From contig NZ_CP070356.1 in assembly GCF_016919445.1 (NCBI RefSeq), positions 3,511,502 through 3,575,501 of the forward strand: a stretch of DNA of 64,000 nucleotides, written 5' to 3'. The notes beneath the pieces are model-generated. The model did no database searches. It saw only the letters and a list, made by a program, of their open reading frames with translations, and was not told the DNA's origin. Position numbers and translations under genes: made by a program. Position 1 is the first letter of the stretch, and each line of letters begins with the position of its first letter. This document shows, piece by piece, positions 44,593 to 54,078 of the stretch. This stretch comes from Pseudomonas sp. PDNC002. GTDB taxonomy: Bacteria; Pseudomonadota; Gammaproteobacteria; Pseudomonadales; Pseudomonadaceae.

Positions 44593-44808
44593 CTACAAGG
44601 CGCGCCTGAACCAGCGCACCAGCGCTGCGCTGACCTCCACGGTGCGCGAGCGTGAAGGGCAGCCCGGCGTTGAAAGCAGCTGCGGTAGCAGAAATCCGAC
44701 TTCCGCCTCGTTCGGCCCGCAGAAACCCGGTTCGCTCGATTCGACGAACTCCTCGTCCCACTGCGGGAAACGTTCGCTCCCGCTCTCGAATGCATGCAGT
44801 GCGTTCAT
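44593..44808 (-). CDS. Hypothetical 71-residue protein
   Basis: A small acidic-to-neutral protein with no family I recognise: N-terminal HAFESGSERFPQWDEEFVESSEPGF then a more hydrophobic C-terminus. It starts 16 bases after the reductase fusion on the same strand, with GGGAGG positioned before the ATG, so translation is plausible and it is likely the third gene of the GST operon. A single Cys occurs near residue 30. No signal peptide. It could be a regulatory partner of the reductase, but function is unknown. Confidence 0.5.
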   Translation of the reverse strand: MNALHAFESGSERFPQWDEEFVESSEPGFCGPNEAEVGFLLPQLLSTPGCPSRSRTVEVSAALVRWFRRAL

Positions 44809-44823
44809 GATCGATTCGCCTCC

Positions 44824-46869
44824 CTAGAGGTCCAGCACCAGCGGTTGCACGCCGCCGTCGTCCTGCGCCGGGATGGCGCAGCAGATCAGTGCGCTGCCGG
44901 CTTCGGGCATCTCCGCCGGCGGGTTGGGGTAGTGCACCTGGCCGCTGACTATCTTCGTCCGGCAGGTGCCGCAGGAGCCGCCGCGGCAGCTGAAGTCGGG
45001 CGAGAGTCCGCGGGCTTCTGCCAGCTCCAGCAGAGTGCCGCTGTCGGGTTTCCAACGGGCTTCCTTGGCCGAGCCGGCGAAGTACACCGGCACTGGCTCG
45101 GTGGCGGCGGGCGGCTGCACCAGCGCGGGTGCCTGACCGTCGCCCCGGCGCTTGAGGGTCGAGGGGCCGAAGGTCTCGGCGTGGATGCGCGCGTCGGCGA
45201 CGTTCAACCCACGCAGGCCGTCGTAGATCGCCTGGGTGAACTCCCCGGGGCCGCAGACATAGAAGTCGTAATCGTCCAGCGGCAGCCGGGCCTTGATCGC
45301 CTCGATATTCAGGCGGCCGGCCTGCTCGAAGTCGCGGCCGAGCACGGCCTCCGGTTCTGGGCGACTGAGCGCGCGATGGACTTGCAGTTGCGGCGCGCGC
45401 TGGCGCAGTTCGGCGATTTCCCGCTGGAACGGCAACTGGCCCAGCGTCCGCGCGGACTGGAACAGATGCACGCGCCGCGCCGGGCCCGCCGCCAGTTCGC
45501 GCAGCATCGAGAGCAGCGGGGTGATGCCCACCCCCGCGCCGATCAGCACGACCGGGCGTGCGTTGTCGCCCTTCAGGGTGAAGCTGCCCATGGGCGCGCG
45601 GACCTGCAGGCGATCACCCAACCGAACCTGCTCATGCAGGTGACGCGAGGCCGGCCCCTGGACCTTCACGCTGATGCGCAACTCGCCGTCCGACGGCGCG
45701 CTGGACAGGCTATAGGTGCGGATCAGTGCCTGTTCGCCGATTGCCAGGCGTACGGGCAGATGCTGGCCTGGCGCGAAACTCATGGCGGTGCCGGCCGGCG
45801 GTTGCAGGTAGAACGAGCGGATGTCCTCGCTTTCCTGCTCCACGCGCAGCACCTGCCAGTCCTGCCACTGCTGGCGCTGCTCGCGTTCCTGCAGCTTGGC
45901 GTCGGCCTCGGCCCAGGTGCCGGTCATCAGGCTGGTGAGCGAGTACTCGCGGAAGCTCCAGCGCAGCGCCAGGGCGCTGCGGCGCAGCACGGCGTGCTCT
46001 ACGTCCAGCGTCCACAGGCGTTCGGCGCCTTCGAAGGCGCTCAGCAACGGGCTGTCGAAGAGGATTTCGGTGCGGCCATGGACCTGCAATACGTCACCGC
46101 TGACGAAGTCGACGAAGAGCAGCCCGGCCTGTGGGTTGGCCTGCAGGTTGCCCAGGGTGTTGAAGTGCAGGTTGCCGGCGTAGTCGGGGATGGTCAGGCG
46201 GTTGCCCTCGACCCGGACGAAGCCGGGGCGGCCGCCGCGGTGGGAGACGTCCACCGAGCGCTCGCCATCCTCATGCTGCACGTAACTGGCAACGAAGAAG
46301 GTGTCGGCGTTGCGGATGATGGCGGCCAGCTCCTCGTTCAGCGCGGCGAAGTCCTCGCGCGGGGCACGCTGGCTGTAGCGCTGCTCGTCGCGGCTCCAAT
46401 CGCGTTTCTGGATGTACTGCGGGCAGTTGCCGAAGGAGTGCTCGACGGCCACCGTCAGCAGGCCGCCGTCGACCTCGCGGAGGACGCCATTCATGCGGTT
46501 GCGCCGCCGGGTGTGCAGCTCGATGCCCAGCAGGCCGATGGCGTTGCCGGCTTGCAGGCCGCTGGCGGCGGGGTCCTGGCTGTCGGGCACTGTCTCCAGC
46601 AGCAGGGTCTTTGGATCGGGCGAGGTAACGAAGCCTTCCGCGCCTTCCAGCAGGGTCGCCCAGGGCCGACCTTGGTCATCCACGGCACCGGCGATGATGA
46701 ACGGGAGCTGGTGGTAGAACTCGCGGTGCTGGTCGGGCATGTAGTCGCGGATGACTTTCTGGCCATGGACTTCCATGCGCTCGGCGACGCCGACGCGCTC
46801 CTGGATCGCCTTTTCGCCGGCGTGCCAGGGGGAGCTACGGTGTTTGGGCAGCTGAAACATGTCGGGCAC
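44824..46869 (-). CDS. Fusion of PPOX-like flavin domain, ferredoxin reductase and 2Fe-2S ferredoxin
   Basis: A 681-residue three-module redox protein. Residues about 40-330 are a pyridoxamine-phosphate-oxidase-like FMN-binding domain. About 345-570 is a ferredoxin-NADP reductase-like module (RTYSLSSAPS for flavin, VLIGAGVGITPLLSMLREL for NAD(P), YVCGPGEFTQAI). About 595-681 is a plant-type ferredoxin with Cys 628, 633, 636 and 663/664 (CRGGSCGTC...ICC) for one 2Fe-2S cluster. Electrons should pass from NAD(P)H through flavin to the cluster. It lies 37 bases after a glutathione S-transferase gene, and is likely involved in detoxification or nitro/haem-like reduction. The electron acceptor is unknown. 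Confidence 0.9.
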   Translation of the reverse strand: MPDMFQLPKHRSSPWHAGEKAIQERVGVAERMEVHGQKVIRDYMPDQHREFYHQLPFIIAGAVDDQGRPWATLLEGAEGFVTSPDPKTLLLETVPDSQDPAASGLQAGNAIGLLGIELHTRRRNRMNGVLREVDGGLLTVAVEHSFGNCPQYIQKRDWSRDEQRYSQRAPREDFAALNEELAAIIRNADTFFVASYVQHEDGERSVDVSHRGGRPGFVRVEGNRLTIPDYAGNLHFNTLGNLQANPQAGLLFVDFVSGDVLQVHGRTEILFDSPLLSAFEGAERLWTLDVEHAVLRRSALALRWSFREYSLTSLMTGTWAEADAKLQEREQRQQWQDWQVLRVEQESEDIRSFYLQPPAGTAMSFAPGQHLPVRLAIGEQALIRTYSLSSAPSDGELRISVKVQGPASRHLHEQVRLGDRLQVRAPMGSFTLKGDNARPVVLIGAGVGITPLLSMLRELAAGPARRVHLFQSARTLGQLPFQREIAELRQRAPQLQVHRALSRPEPEAVLGRDFEQAGRLNIEAIKARLPLDDYDFYVCGPGEFTQAIYDGLRGLNVADARIHAETFGPSTLKRRGDGQAPALVQPPAATEPVPVYFAGSAKEARWKPDSGTLLELAEARGLSPDFSCRGGSCGTCRTKIVSGQVHYPNPPAEMPEAGSALICCAIPAQDDGGVQPLVLDL

Positions 46870-46906
46870 CTCGCAGCGAAGGTGCCGCCGGGTTAGCCCG
46901 GCGGCA

Positions 46907-47530
46907 TCAGGCCTGCAGGCCGATGGCGGTGCGCTGCATCGGCACGAAGCCGGGCAGGGCTTCCACGCGGGCCAGCCAGGCGCGCAGGTTCGGGTACTCC
47001 TGCAGGGACACGTTGCCCTCCGGTGCGTGGGAGATGTAGGAGTAGTTGGACACGTCGGCGATGGTCGCCTCGTTGCCCGCCAGGAACGGCGTTTTGGCCA
47101 GTTCCCGTTCCATCACCTGGAACAGCGCGTGGGCACGGGTAATGACTTCCTGGGCGTTGAACGCCGCGCCGAACACGGTGACCAGCCGTGCGGCGGCGGG
47201 GCCGAACGCCACCTGCCCGGCGGCCACCGACAACCAGCGCTGCACGCGGGCGGCGCCCTGCGGGTCTTCCGGCAGCCAGCGGCCATTGCCGTACTTCTTC
47301 GCCAGGTAGACGAGGATGGCGTTGGAGTCGGCGACGATGACGCCTTCGTCATCGATCACCGGCACCTGGCCGAAGCTGTTCAGGGCGAGGAAGTCCGGGT
47401 GTTTGTGCGCGCCTTTGGCCAGGTCGACATCGATCAGCTCGACGGGCAGTTGCAGCAGCGAGAGCATCAGCTCGATGCGATGGGCGTGGCCGGACAGCGG
47501 GTGGCGGAAGAGCTTGATGGTATGGGACAT
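46907..47530 (-). CDS. Glutathione S-transferase
   Basis: A 207-residue cytosolic GST: thioredoxin-fold N-terminal domain ([32 protein letters not shown], cis-Pro motif [28 protein letters not shown] with the glutathione-binding DS) and an all-helical C-terminal domain with [18 protein letters not shown]. It catalyses glutathione conjugation or related chemistry. It heads an operon with the PPOX-reductase-ferredoxin fusion. Two LysR genes farther upstream, past the repeat array, are transcribed the same way and might control it. Confidence 0.93.
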   Translation of the reverse strand: MSHTIKLFRHPLSGHAHRIELMLSLLQLPVELIDVDLAKGAHKHPDFLALNSFGQVPVIDDEGVIVADSNAILVYLAKKYGNGRWLPEDPQGAARVQRWLSVAAGQVAFGPAAARLVTVFGAAFNAQEVITRAHALFQVMERELAKTPFLAGNEATIADVSNYSYISHAPEGNVSLQEYPNLRAWLARVEALPGFVPMQRTAIGLQA

Positions 47531-47763
47531 GACGGTGACTCCTTGGCTTGTGTGGGTAGGCAGCGCGAGTCGGTCGGTGGCGGGTTGCTCGAGCTGATGG
47601 GTGAATGCTGCGCTCGATGGCCGGCTCGCAGAATCGCCAGGGCGGGCAATCCAGCGTTTCAGAATGCGGAAGAATGGAATGCTGGCGGGCAGGGCCTACA
47701 GTCACGCAGGGGATTTGCGGTTCGTGAGCAAGCTCGCTCCTACAAAGGCAGTCTGGTTAATCC

Positions 47764-48361
47764 GTAGGAGCGGACCTTGTCCGCGAAGTCCCGCGCGGCG
47801 GAAATCAGATTAGCCGGTGGTTGTCGAAGGTTCGCGCGAGCGACGCAGGAGGCAGCCGACCTGCCGGTCGGATCGCGGATAAGATCCGCTCCTACAAAGG
47901 CAGTCCGTAGGAGCGGACCTTGTCCGCGAAGCCCCACGCGGCGGAAATCAGACTAGCCGGTGATTGTCGAAGGTTCGCGCGAGCTACGCAGGAGACAGCC
48001 GATCTGGCGGTCGGATCGCGGATAGGATCCGCTCCTACAAGAGCGGCAGTCTGGTTAGTCCGTAGGAGCGGACCTTGTCCGCGAAGTCCCGCGTGGCGGA
48101 AATCAGGCTAGCCGGTGATGGTCGAAGGTTCGTGCGAGCTGCGCGGGAGACAGCCGACCTGCGGTCGGGTCGCGGATAAGATCCGCTCCTACAAAGGCAG
48201 TCCGTAGGAGCGGACCTTGTCCGCGAAGTCCTGCGCGGCGGAAACCAGGTTAGCCGGTGATTGTCGAAGGTTCGCGCGAGCTATGCGGGAGACAGCCGAC
48301 CTGGCGGTCGGGTCGCGGATAAGATCCGCTCCTACAAAGGCAGTCCGTAGGAGCGGCGGTC
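47764..48361. repeat. Array of four tandem ~143-bp repeats plus a partial fifth
   Basis: Units start at 47764, 47908, 48062 and 48204 (lengths 144, 154, 142, 143), with a fifth start at 48347 cut off at the LysR stop codon. Each unit begins GTAGGAGCGGACCTTGTCCG, has a central part with CGAAGGTTCG and GCCGACCTG, and ends ATCCGCTCCTAC, so each is itself bounded by an inverted repeat. Short frames crossing the units are repeat-derived and not genes. Bases 47531-47763 hold a related fragment GCTCGCTCCTACAAAGGCAG and otherwise nothing recognisable. Confidence 0.85.
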
Positions 48362-49264
48362 TCAGCCGCGCAGCGCTGGATGCGCCCGCAAGCGCGGCAC
48401 CGTGAAGTCGAGGAAGGTCCGCACCCGTGCCGCCGCGCGGCGGCCTTCGCGGTAGATCAGTTGTACCGGCAGGCTGGGGGCGGCGTAATCCTGCAATACC
48501 ACTTGCAGACGCCCGTCGCTCAGCTCGGCATGGGCCTCGTGGCTCATGCAACGCGTCAGCCCAAGACCCAGACTGGCGGCGCGGGTCGCCGCCTGGGTGG
48601 TGCTGCACGCAAGCAGCGGAGTCAGGCGCACCGAACGCACCGCGCCCTGATGGCGGAAGCGCCATTCGCTGACCGCGCCCTGACTACCGGCGGCGATGAT
48701 GCGGTGTGTCTTGAGGTCTTCCGGCGCCTGCGGCACGCCGTGGCGCGCGAGGTATTCGGGCGAAGCACAGATCACCGGCCGCACCGTGCCCACCGGCACG
48801 GCGAAGCCAGAGGAGTCGGGTAGGGCGCCGATCACCAGGGCGACGTCGATGCCGTCTTCCAGCAGGCGCGGCAGGTCTTCCCGGTGCTGGCTGAACAGGC
48901 GTACTTCGGGGAAGGCTGCGAGGTAGTCCAGGGCGATGGGCGCGAAGAGCTGGTCGGCCACCAGCAGTGGCAGGGAGAGGTTCAGCTGGCCGGCCGGGTG
49001 GGCGTGCAGGCCGCCGACCGAGCCTTCCGCCTCGTCGATATCCTGAAGTATCCGCCGGCAGCTGGCGGCGAACGCTTCGCCGCTGGCGCTCAGCTGCACG
49101 CCGCGCGGGCCGCGCACCAGCAGCGTGCCGTGGAGACGCGCTTCCAGCGCGGCGACCACGCGCATCACCGTCGCCGTGGATACCTCCAGCTGCCGCGCGC
49201 CCGCAGCAAGGCTGCCGGAGCGGGCAACGGCGTCGAAGACCTGAATCTCGCGGTAGCGGCTCAT
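48362..49264 (-). CDS. LysR family transcriptional regulator
   Basis: A 300-residue LysR regulator beginning MSRYREIQVFDAVARSGSLAAGARQLEVSTATVMRVVAALEARL (helix-turn-helix) with an effector domain ending LDFTVPRLRAHPALRG. ATG 49264 begins just four bases after the stop of the other LysR gene, so the two are co-transcribed. Their sequences are clearly related in the effector domain (RPVICA, GLGLTR / GWGFTR, LIYREGRRAAARVR / LLYQESARLPAKVR), indicating an old tandem duplication. The stop abuts the repeat array. Confidence 0.92.
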   Translation of the reverse strand: MSRYREIQVFDAVARSGSLAAGARQLEVSTATVMRVVAALEARLHGTLLVRGPRGVQLSASGEAFAASCRRILQDIDEAEGSVGGLHAHPAGQLNLSLPLLVADQLFAPIALDYLAAFPEVRLFSQHREDLPRLLEDGIDVALVIGALPDSSGFAVPVGTVRPVICASPEYLARHGVPQAPEDLKTHRIIAAGSQGAVSEWRFRHQGAVRSVRLTPLLACSTTQAATRAASLGLGLTRCMSHEAHAELSDGRLQVVLQDYAAPSLPVQLIYREGRRAAARVRTFLDFTVPRLRAHPALRG

Positions 49265-49268
49265 GCGC

Positions 49269-50183
49269 TCAGCCGGCGCGCGTTGCGTGCAACGCCGGAT
49301 CGTTGCGCAGCCGTTCGGCACAGTGCGTGACGAAGCTGCGCACCTTGGCCGGCAGCCGCGCGCTTTCCTGGTACAGCAGGTGGATGGGCAGCGGCGCAAC
49401 GGCGAACTCATCGAGGACGATTTCCAGCTCGCCACGGGCTACGGCGTCAGCGGCCTGATACGACAGCACGCGGGTGAAGCCCCAGCCCAGGCGCGCGGCG
49501 TGGAGCGCCGCGTTGTTCGAGCTGACCACGAAGCGCGAGGGCGGGCGCAGCGTCAGCGGGCCGTCCGGGGTGACGAATTGCCAGTCGGTCAGCAAGGTGC
49601 TGGAGGCCGCCAGCACCACCGGCGCGTCGAGCAGGTCGGCGGGGCTGGCGGGCCGTCCGTGGGTGTCGAGGAACGACGGCGCGGCGCAGATCACCGGGCG
49701 GATCTCGCCGACTTTCAGGGCGGTCAGGCTACCTTCGGGCAACTGGCCGATGCGCACGGCGACGTCGATGCCTTCATCGTGGAAGTTCACCACGCGGTCC
49801 ACCAGCAAGGCGTTGACCGACACTTGCGGATGCGCCGCGAGGTAGCTGGCGATCAGCGGGACCATGTACAGCTCGCCGAACAGCACCGGCGCGGTCACCG
49901 TGAGATTGCCGCGCGGTCGCAGGGCGCTGCCGGAGGCCAGTTCCTCGGCCTCTTCCAGTTCCTGCAGGATGCGCCGGCAATCCTCCACATAGCGCTGGCC
50001 GGCTTCGGTCAGCCGTACGCTGCGCGTGCTGCGGGCTAGCAGCAGGGTCCCCAGACGTTGTTCCAGCGCGGCGATGGCGCGGGTCACGCTGGGCGGTGAA
50101 AGGCCCAACTGCTTTGCGCCGCCGGCGAAGCTCTCTGCCTCGGCCACCGCCAGTAGCACCTTCATTTCCTGAAACCTGTCCAT
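49269..50183 (-). CDS. LysR family transcriptional regulator
   Basis: A 304-residue LysR regulator with MDRFQEMKVLLAVAEAESFAGGAKQLGLSPPSVTRAIAALEQRLG as its DNA-binding end. It is the upstream member of a tandem LysR pair and divergent from the DMT-family exporter gene (224 bases start to start), which is a plausible target. Family-length, no anomalies. Confidence 0.92.
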   Translation of the reverse strand: MDRFQEMKVLLAVAEAESFAGGAKQLGLSPPSVTRAIAALEQRLGTLLLARSTRSVRLTEAGQRYVEDCRRILQELEEAEELASGSALRPRGNLTVTAPVLFGELYMVPLIASYLAAHPQVSVNALLVDRVVNFHDEGIDVAVRIGQLPEGSLTALKVGEIRPVICAAPSFLDTHGRPASPADLLDAPVVLAASSTLLTDWQFVTPDGPLTLRPPSRFVVSSNNAALHAARLGWGFTRVLSYQAADAVARGELEIVLDEFAVAPLPIHLLYQESARLPAKVRSFVTHCAERLRNDPALHATRAG

Positions 50184-50406
50184 GCGTCACCGTTGCAGGC
50201 CGGCGCGGAGTGCGCCGGCGAGGTGGGCCGAATGCGACCCGGGCTGGTGAAACTGTAGAGGGAAGCCGCGCGGGAATGAAGGGCAAGCGACCTCGTCGTA
50301 CCCGCCAGCGTCGCCTGGCTTGACCGCGAGCCGGCGCCTCCTGCACAAGCCTGTGAGGCCGCCCGCTTCCCGACGTGTCGGCGCACACTGCCAAGAGCCC
50401 CCATCC

Positions 50407-51294
50407 ATGGACAGCAAATCCACCACCGCCAACCTGGCTGACGCCGGCCAGGCGCGGCTCGGCATCGCCCTGTGCCTGCTCTCGATGTTCATCTTCGCCT
50501 GCCAGGACGGCATCACCAAAGTGCTGGTGCGGCACCTGCCAGTGGCCGAACTGGTGATGGTGCGTTACTGGGTGTTCGTGCTTTTCGCACTCGTCGTCTG
50601 CCGTTCGCAAGGGGGCGTGCGGCAGGCGAGTCGAAGCGCCAATCCCTGGTTGCAGGTGATCCGCTCGCTGCTGGGCGTGGCGGAGATCGCCATCTTCGGT
50701 CTGGCGCTGCGCTACCTCGGACTGGCGGAAACCCACGCGCTGTACGCTGTGTTTCCGCTGATGGCGCTGGGGTTGGCGCGTGTATTCCTCGGCGAGCGGC
50801 TGGTGGGCCGGCAATGGCTGGCGGCGGCGGTGGGGTTTGGCGGCACGCTGCTGATCCTACGGCCGGGCATGGGTGTGTTCCAGCCCGCGGCGCTGATCCC
50901 GCTGGCGGCGGCGCTGACCTTTGCCTTCTTCAACATCCTTTCGCGGCGCATCAGCCAGACGGATAGCTTCGCCACCACGACGCTGTACATGGCGGTCGTC
51001 GGCGCCGTCGTGGTCACGGCGGTGGGCGTGCCCGCCTGGGTGACGCCGACGCCCCGCGAGGCGGTGCTGATGGCGATTCTCTCGGTCACCGGCGTGCTCG
51101 CCCAACTGCTGCTGATCCAGGCGCTCAAGTACGCCCAGGCCTCGACCTTGCAGCCGTTCAACTACTCGCTGCTGGCGTTCGCCATGCTGATCGGCCTGTT
51201 CGTCTTCGGGGAAGCACCGACCGCCTGGACCCTGACCGGCGCGCTGCTGATCCTGCTGGCGGGGTTGTACTCCATCAAACCTTCGCGTTCGTAA
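50407..51294 (+). CDS. DMT superfamily transporter (EamA domains)
   Basis: A 295-residue inner-membrane protein with ten hydrophobic helices arranged as two EamA repeats, helix 1 being LGIALCLLSMFIFACQDGITKVLV and helix 4-5 LGLAETHALYAVFPLMALGLARVFLGE (conserved family motif). Members export amino acids, metabolites or drugs. It is divergent from the LysR pair. The start ATG 50407 is at the beginning of the family region; the extension upstream lacks similarity. Confidence 0.88.
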   Translation: MDSKSTTANLADAGQARLGIALCLLSMFIFACQDGITKVLVRHLPVAELVMVRYWVFVLFALVVCRSQGGVRQASRSANPWLQVIRSLLGVAEIAIFGLALRYLGLAETHALYAVFPLMALGLARVFLGERLVGRQWLAAAVGFGGTLLILRPGMGVFQPAALIPLAAALTFAFFNILSRRISQTDSFATTTLYMAVVGAVVVTAVGVPAWVTPTPREAVLMAILSVTGVLAQLLLIQALKYAQASTLQPFNYSLLAFAMLIGLFVFGEAPTAWTLTGALLILLAGLYSIKPSRS

Positions 51295-51375
51295 GGGGCA
51301 GGATGCAGGCGTCACTGTTGCTGGGCAAACAGTGGCGGCGAAGAGGCGCGGGCGGTTTCAAGCTTATGCGTAAAC

Positions 51376-51417
51376 GATATTAAAAATATCTTGATGTGGC
51401 TTTTGTAATTATAAAAG
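51376..51417. promoter_or_regulatory. AT-rich dyads before the ABC transporter operon
   Basis: GATATT-AAA-AATATC (51376-51390) is a perfect inverted repeat, followed by CTTTTGTAATTATAAAAG (51400-51417). They stand out in GC-rich surroundings 65-105 bases before the first ABC gene, and probably form the core promoter and operator. Confidence 0.5.
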
Positions 51418-51481
51418 AATCGCCGTCCATTCCCACGGCGAAGCTCTGAAACGGCGCTTCCGCTTTCCGCGTCGTATCGAG

Positions 51482-53020
51482 ATGTCCATGTCCGTCGAGC
51501 CCAGCTCCGCAGCGTTCCTTCGCCTCCAGGGCGTGGCCAAGAGCTTTGCCGGAAATCGGGTGCTGGACGATGTGGCCCTGAGTGTTCGCCCCGGCGAGGT
51601 GGTCGCGTTGCTCGGCGCCAACGGCGCGGGCAAGTCGACGTTGGTGAAGATACTTGCCGGTTCCCATGGTCATGACGCCGGGCAGTTGTTGATCGATGGC
51701 CACCCGGTGCGCTTCGCCTCGCCGCAGGATGCCCGGCGCCATGGCATCGTTGCGGTGCACCAGCAGGTGGAGCAGGGCGTGGTGCCCGGCCTGAGCGTCG
51801 CGGAAAACCTGTTGCTGGACGAGCTGTGCGGCGCCGCTGATTCGCTGCTGTTCAGGCCGCGTGCCGCTCGCCAGCGTGCCGCGGAGATCGCCGCCGGGCT
51901 GGCGCTGGACCTCCCTCTGCACGCGCCCATCGAGACACTGGGCACCGCCGAACGGCAGTTGGTGATCCTGTCCCGCGCTCTGGCGCTCAAGCCGCGTCTG
52001 CTGATACTCGACGAACCCACGGCCTCGCTGTCCACGCAGGAGGCCGCACGTCTGTTCGCCCTGATCGATGAGCTGCGCGAACGCGGCGTCGCGATCCTCT
52101 ACATCTCCCATCGTCTGTCCGATCTGCAGCGTGTCGCGGACCGTGCGCTGGTGCTGCGTGATGGGCGCCTGGTCGGCGAATTCGATGCGCCGCTGGACCT
52201 CGCCGCCGCCGTCGAATCCATGCTCGGCGCCGCGCTGGGCGAAGTGCAATTGCAGCCGCTGGAACGTGGCGAAACCGTGCTGTCCCTGCGCGACTGGCAG
52301 CTTGATGCGCACAGCGCGGTATTCGACCTGGACCTGCACGAAGGTGAAGTGGTCGCCCTGACCGGCCTGCTCGGCGCAGGCAAGAGCGAGATCGCCGAAG
52401 TGCTGTTCGGCCTGCGTCGGCAGCACGCTGGATCGATCCGCCTCGATGGCCGTGACTGGCAGCCGCGTTCGCCACGCGAGGCCATCGCCGCCGGCGTGTT
52501 CTTCGCCGCCGAGGACCGTGCGCGCAACTCGCGGGTGCCGGGCTTCTCGGTGCGCGCCAGCATGACGTTGCCGTTTCTGCGCAGCTTCACGCGCTTGGGT
52601 TTCATCGACCGTAACGCCGAGCGCGCCAAGGTGGCCGAGCAGATCGAAGCGCTCGGTATCAAGGGGCCCGGCCTCGAACACCCGCTGGAACTGCTCTCCG
52701 GCGGCAACCAGCAGAAAGTCATTCTCGCGCGATGGCTGCTGGGGCAGGGCCGCGTGCTGATCCTCGACGAACCCTTCCAGGGTGTCGACGTGCGCGCCCG
52801 CCGCGATATCGGCCAGCGCATCCGTGCCAGCGCCGCCGGCCGCGCCACGCTGGTGATCTGCAGCGACCCGGACGAAGCCCTGGAAATCGCCGACCGCATC
52901 CTTGTCGTGCGCGACGGCGCGGTGGTCGCCGAACTGCCCCGGCACGATCTGCAACGCAGCGAGATCGTCGCCCATCTCACCCCGTCCAATCTCTCACGCC
53001 AAGGAGCTGTGCGTGTCTAG
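51482..53020 (+). CDS. Sugar-type ABC transporter ATP-binding protein (two ABC domains)
   Basis: A 512-residue RbsA/XylG-type ATPase containing two nucleotide-binding domains. The first has Walker A GANGAGKST (residues 45-53) and a degenerate signature LGTAERQ near 153. The second has GLLGAGKSE near 295 and a full signature LSGGNQQK near 405, as usual for this class where sites are asymmetric. It energises import through the permease encoded next. The ATG at 51482 and another at 51488 are both possible and neither has a strong ribosome site. It is the first gene of an importer operon. Confidence 0.92.
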   Translation: MSMSVEPSSAAFLRLQGVAKSFAGNRVLDDVALSVRPGEVVALLGANGAGKSTLVKILAGSHGHDAGQLLIDGHPVRFASPQDARRHGIVAVHQQVEQGVVPGLSVAENLLLDELCGAADSLLFRPRAARQRAAEIAAGLALDLPLHAPIETLGTAERQLVILSRALALKPRLLILDEPTASLSTQEAARLFALIDELRERGVAILYISHRLSDLQRVADRALVLRDGRLVGEFDAPLDLAAAVESMLGAALGEVQLQPLERGETVLSLRDWQLDAHSAVFDLDLHEGEVVALTGLLGAGKSEIAEVLFGLRRQHAGSIRLDGRDWQPRSPREAIAAGVFFAAEDRARNSRVPGFSVRASMTLPFLRSFTRLGFIDRNAERAKVAEQIEALGIKGPGLEHPLELLSGGNQQKVILARWLLGQGRVLILDEPFQGVDVRARRDIGQRIRASAAGRATLVICSDPDEALEIADRILVVRDGAVVAELPRHDLQRSEIVAHLTPSNLSRQGAVRV

Positions 53021-54035
53021 AACTGCCGTGGGCAGCCCGGCGACGTCCTCCGTCGCACGCCTGCTCGATTTCCTCATCCACTACGCGCTGCTCCTGCTGC
53101 TGGCCTTGCTGGTGCTGGTGTTCGCCCTGCTGGAACCGGCCTTCCTGCGGGTCGGCAATTTGTTCCTGGTGTTGCAGTCGGTGTCCATCGTCGCGCTGCT
53201 CGCCCTGGGCGTGACCCTGAGCATGGCTGTGGGCGGGCTGGACCTGTCCATTGGCGCGGTCGCCGCGCTGAGCCTGATGACCGCCAGCTACGTGATGGTG
53301 GTGCTGAACTGGGGCCCGCTCGCGGCGATCCTCATCAGCCTCGGCCTTGGCACCCTGGTCGGGTTGCTCAATGGCTGGCTGATCGTGCGCATGCGCGTGC
53401 CGGACATCCTCGCCACCCTCGGCAGCATGTTCCTCGTGGTGGGCGTGCAACTGATCCCCACTGGCGGTCGCTCCATCGCCGTCGGCATGACCTTGCCCAA
53501 CGGCGACGAAGCGCCGGGTGCTTTCGCCAGCTGGTTCCTTGCCCTTGGTCGCGCCCAGCTGTGGGACCGCGTGCCGGTGCCCGTGGTGATCATGCTCGGC
53601 TGCGCGTTGCTGATCTGGCTGTTTCTGGAGCGTACGCGGCCGGGCCGGCTGTTCTACGCGATTGGCGGCAATGAACAGGCGGCGCGCCTCGCCGGTGCGG
53701 CGGTGGAGCGCTACAAGCTGCTCGCCTACGTGCTCTCGGCGCTGCTCGCGTCGCTGGGTGGATTGCTGCTGGCAGCGCGCCTCGGGCGCGGCGATGTCAG
53801 CTCCGGCAATGGCCTGGTGCTAGATGCCCTGGGCGCCGCGCTGATCGGCTTCGCCGTACTCGGCGCGCAGAAGCCCAATGCCTTCGGAACGCTCGTGGGC
53901 GCGGTGTTGGTGGCGACCCTGCTCAACGGCCTGACCATGCTCAACGCGCCTTACTACGCCCAGGATTTCGTCAAGGGTGCAGTCCTCGTTTCGGCCTTGA
54001 TGTTCACCTTCGGTCTGGCTCGACGCGGGCGCTGA
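53013..54035 (+). CDS. Sugar-type ABC transporter permease
   Basis: A 340-residue RbsC/BPD_transp_2-family permease with about eight to ten membrane helices. Characteristic segments are LALGVTLSMAVGGLDLSIGAVAALSLM, GWLIVRMRVPDILATLGSM and FYAIGGNEQAARLAGAAVERYK. The start is GTG 53013, overlapping the ATPase end by eight bases, with AAGGAG seven bases before. It works with the adjacent ATPase and binding protein. The solute may be a sugar, a nucleoside-like compound or another small polar molecule. Confidence 0.93.
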   Translation: MSRTAVGSPATSSVARLLDFLIHYALLLLLALLVLVFALLEPAFLRVGNLFLVLQSVSIVALLALGVTLSMAVGGLDLSIGAVAALSLMTASYVMVVLNWGPLAAILISLGLGTLVGLLNGWLIVRMRVPDILATLGSMFLVVGVQLIPTGGRSIAVGMTLPNGDEAPGAFASWFLALGRAQLWDRVPVPVVIMLGCALLIWLFLERTRPGRLFYAIGGNEQAARLAGAAVERYKLLAYVLSALLASLGGLLLAARLGRGDVSSGNGLVLDALGAALIGFAVLGAQKPNAFGTLVGAVLVATLLNGLTMLNAPYYAQDFVKGAVLVSALMFTFGLARRGR

Positions 54036-54078
54036 TCGCCTACCTATTTCAGAGATTCAACTTTCGGAGACTCAACGG

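Noticed and set aside
47740..48337. Short frames and CRISPR-like appearance of the ~143-bp array.
   Set aside because: Units are too long and too similar throughout, with no short direct repeats separated by unique spacers; the frames derive from the repeat itself.
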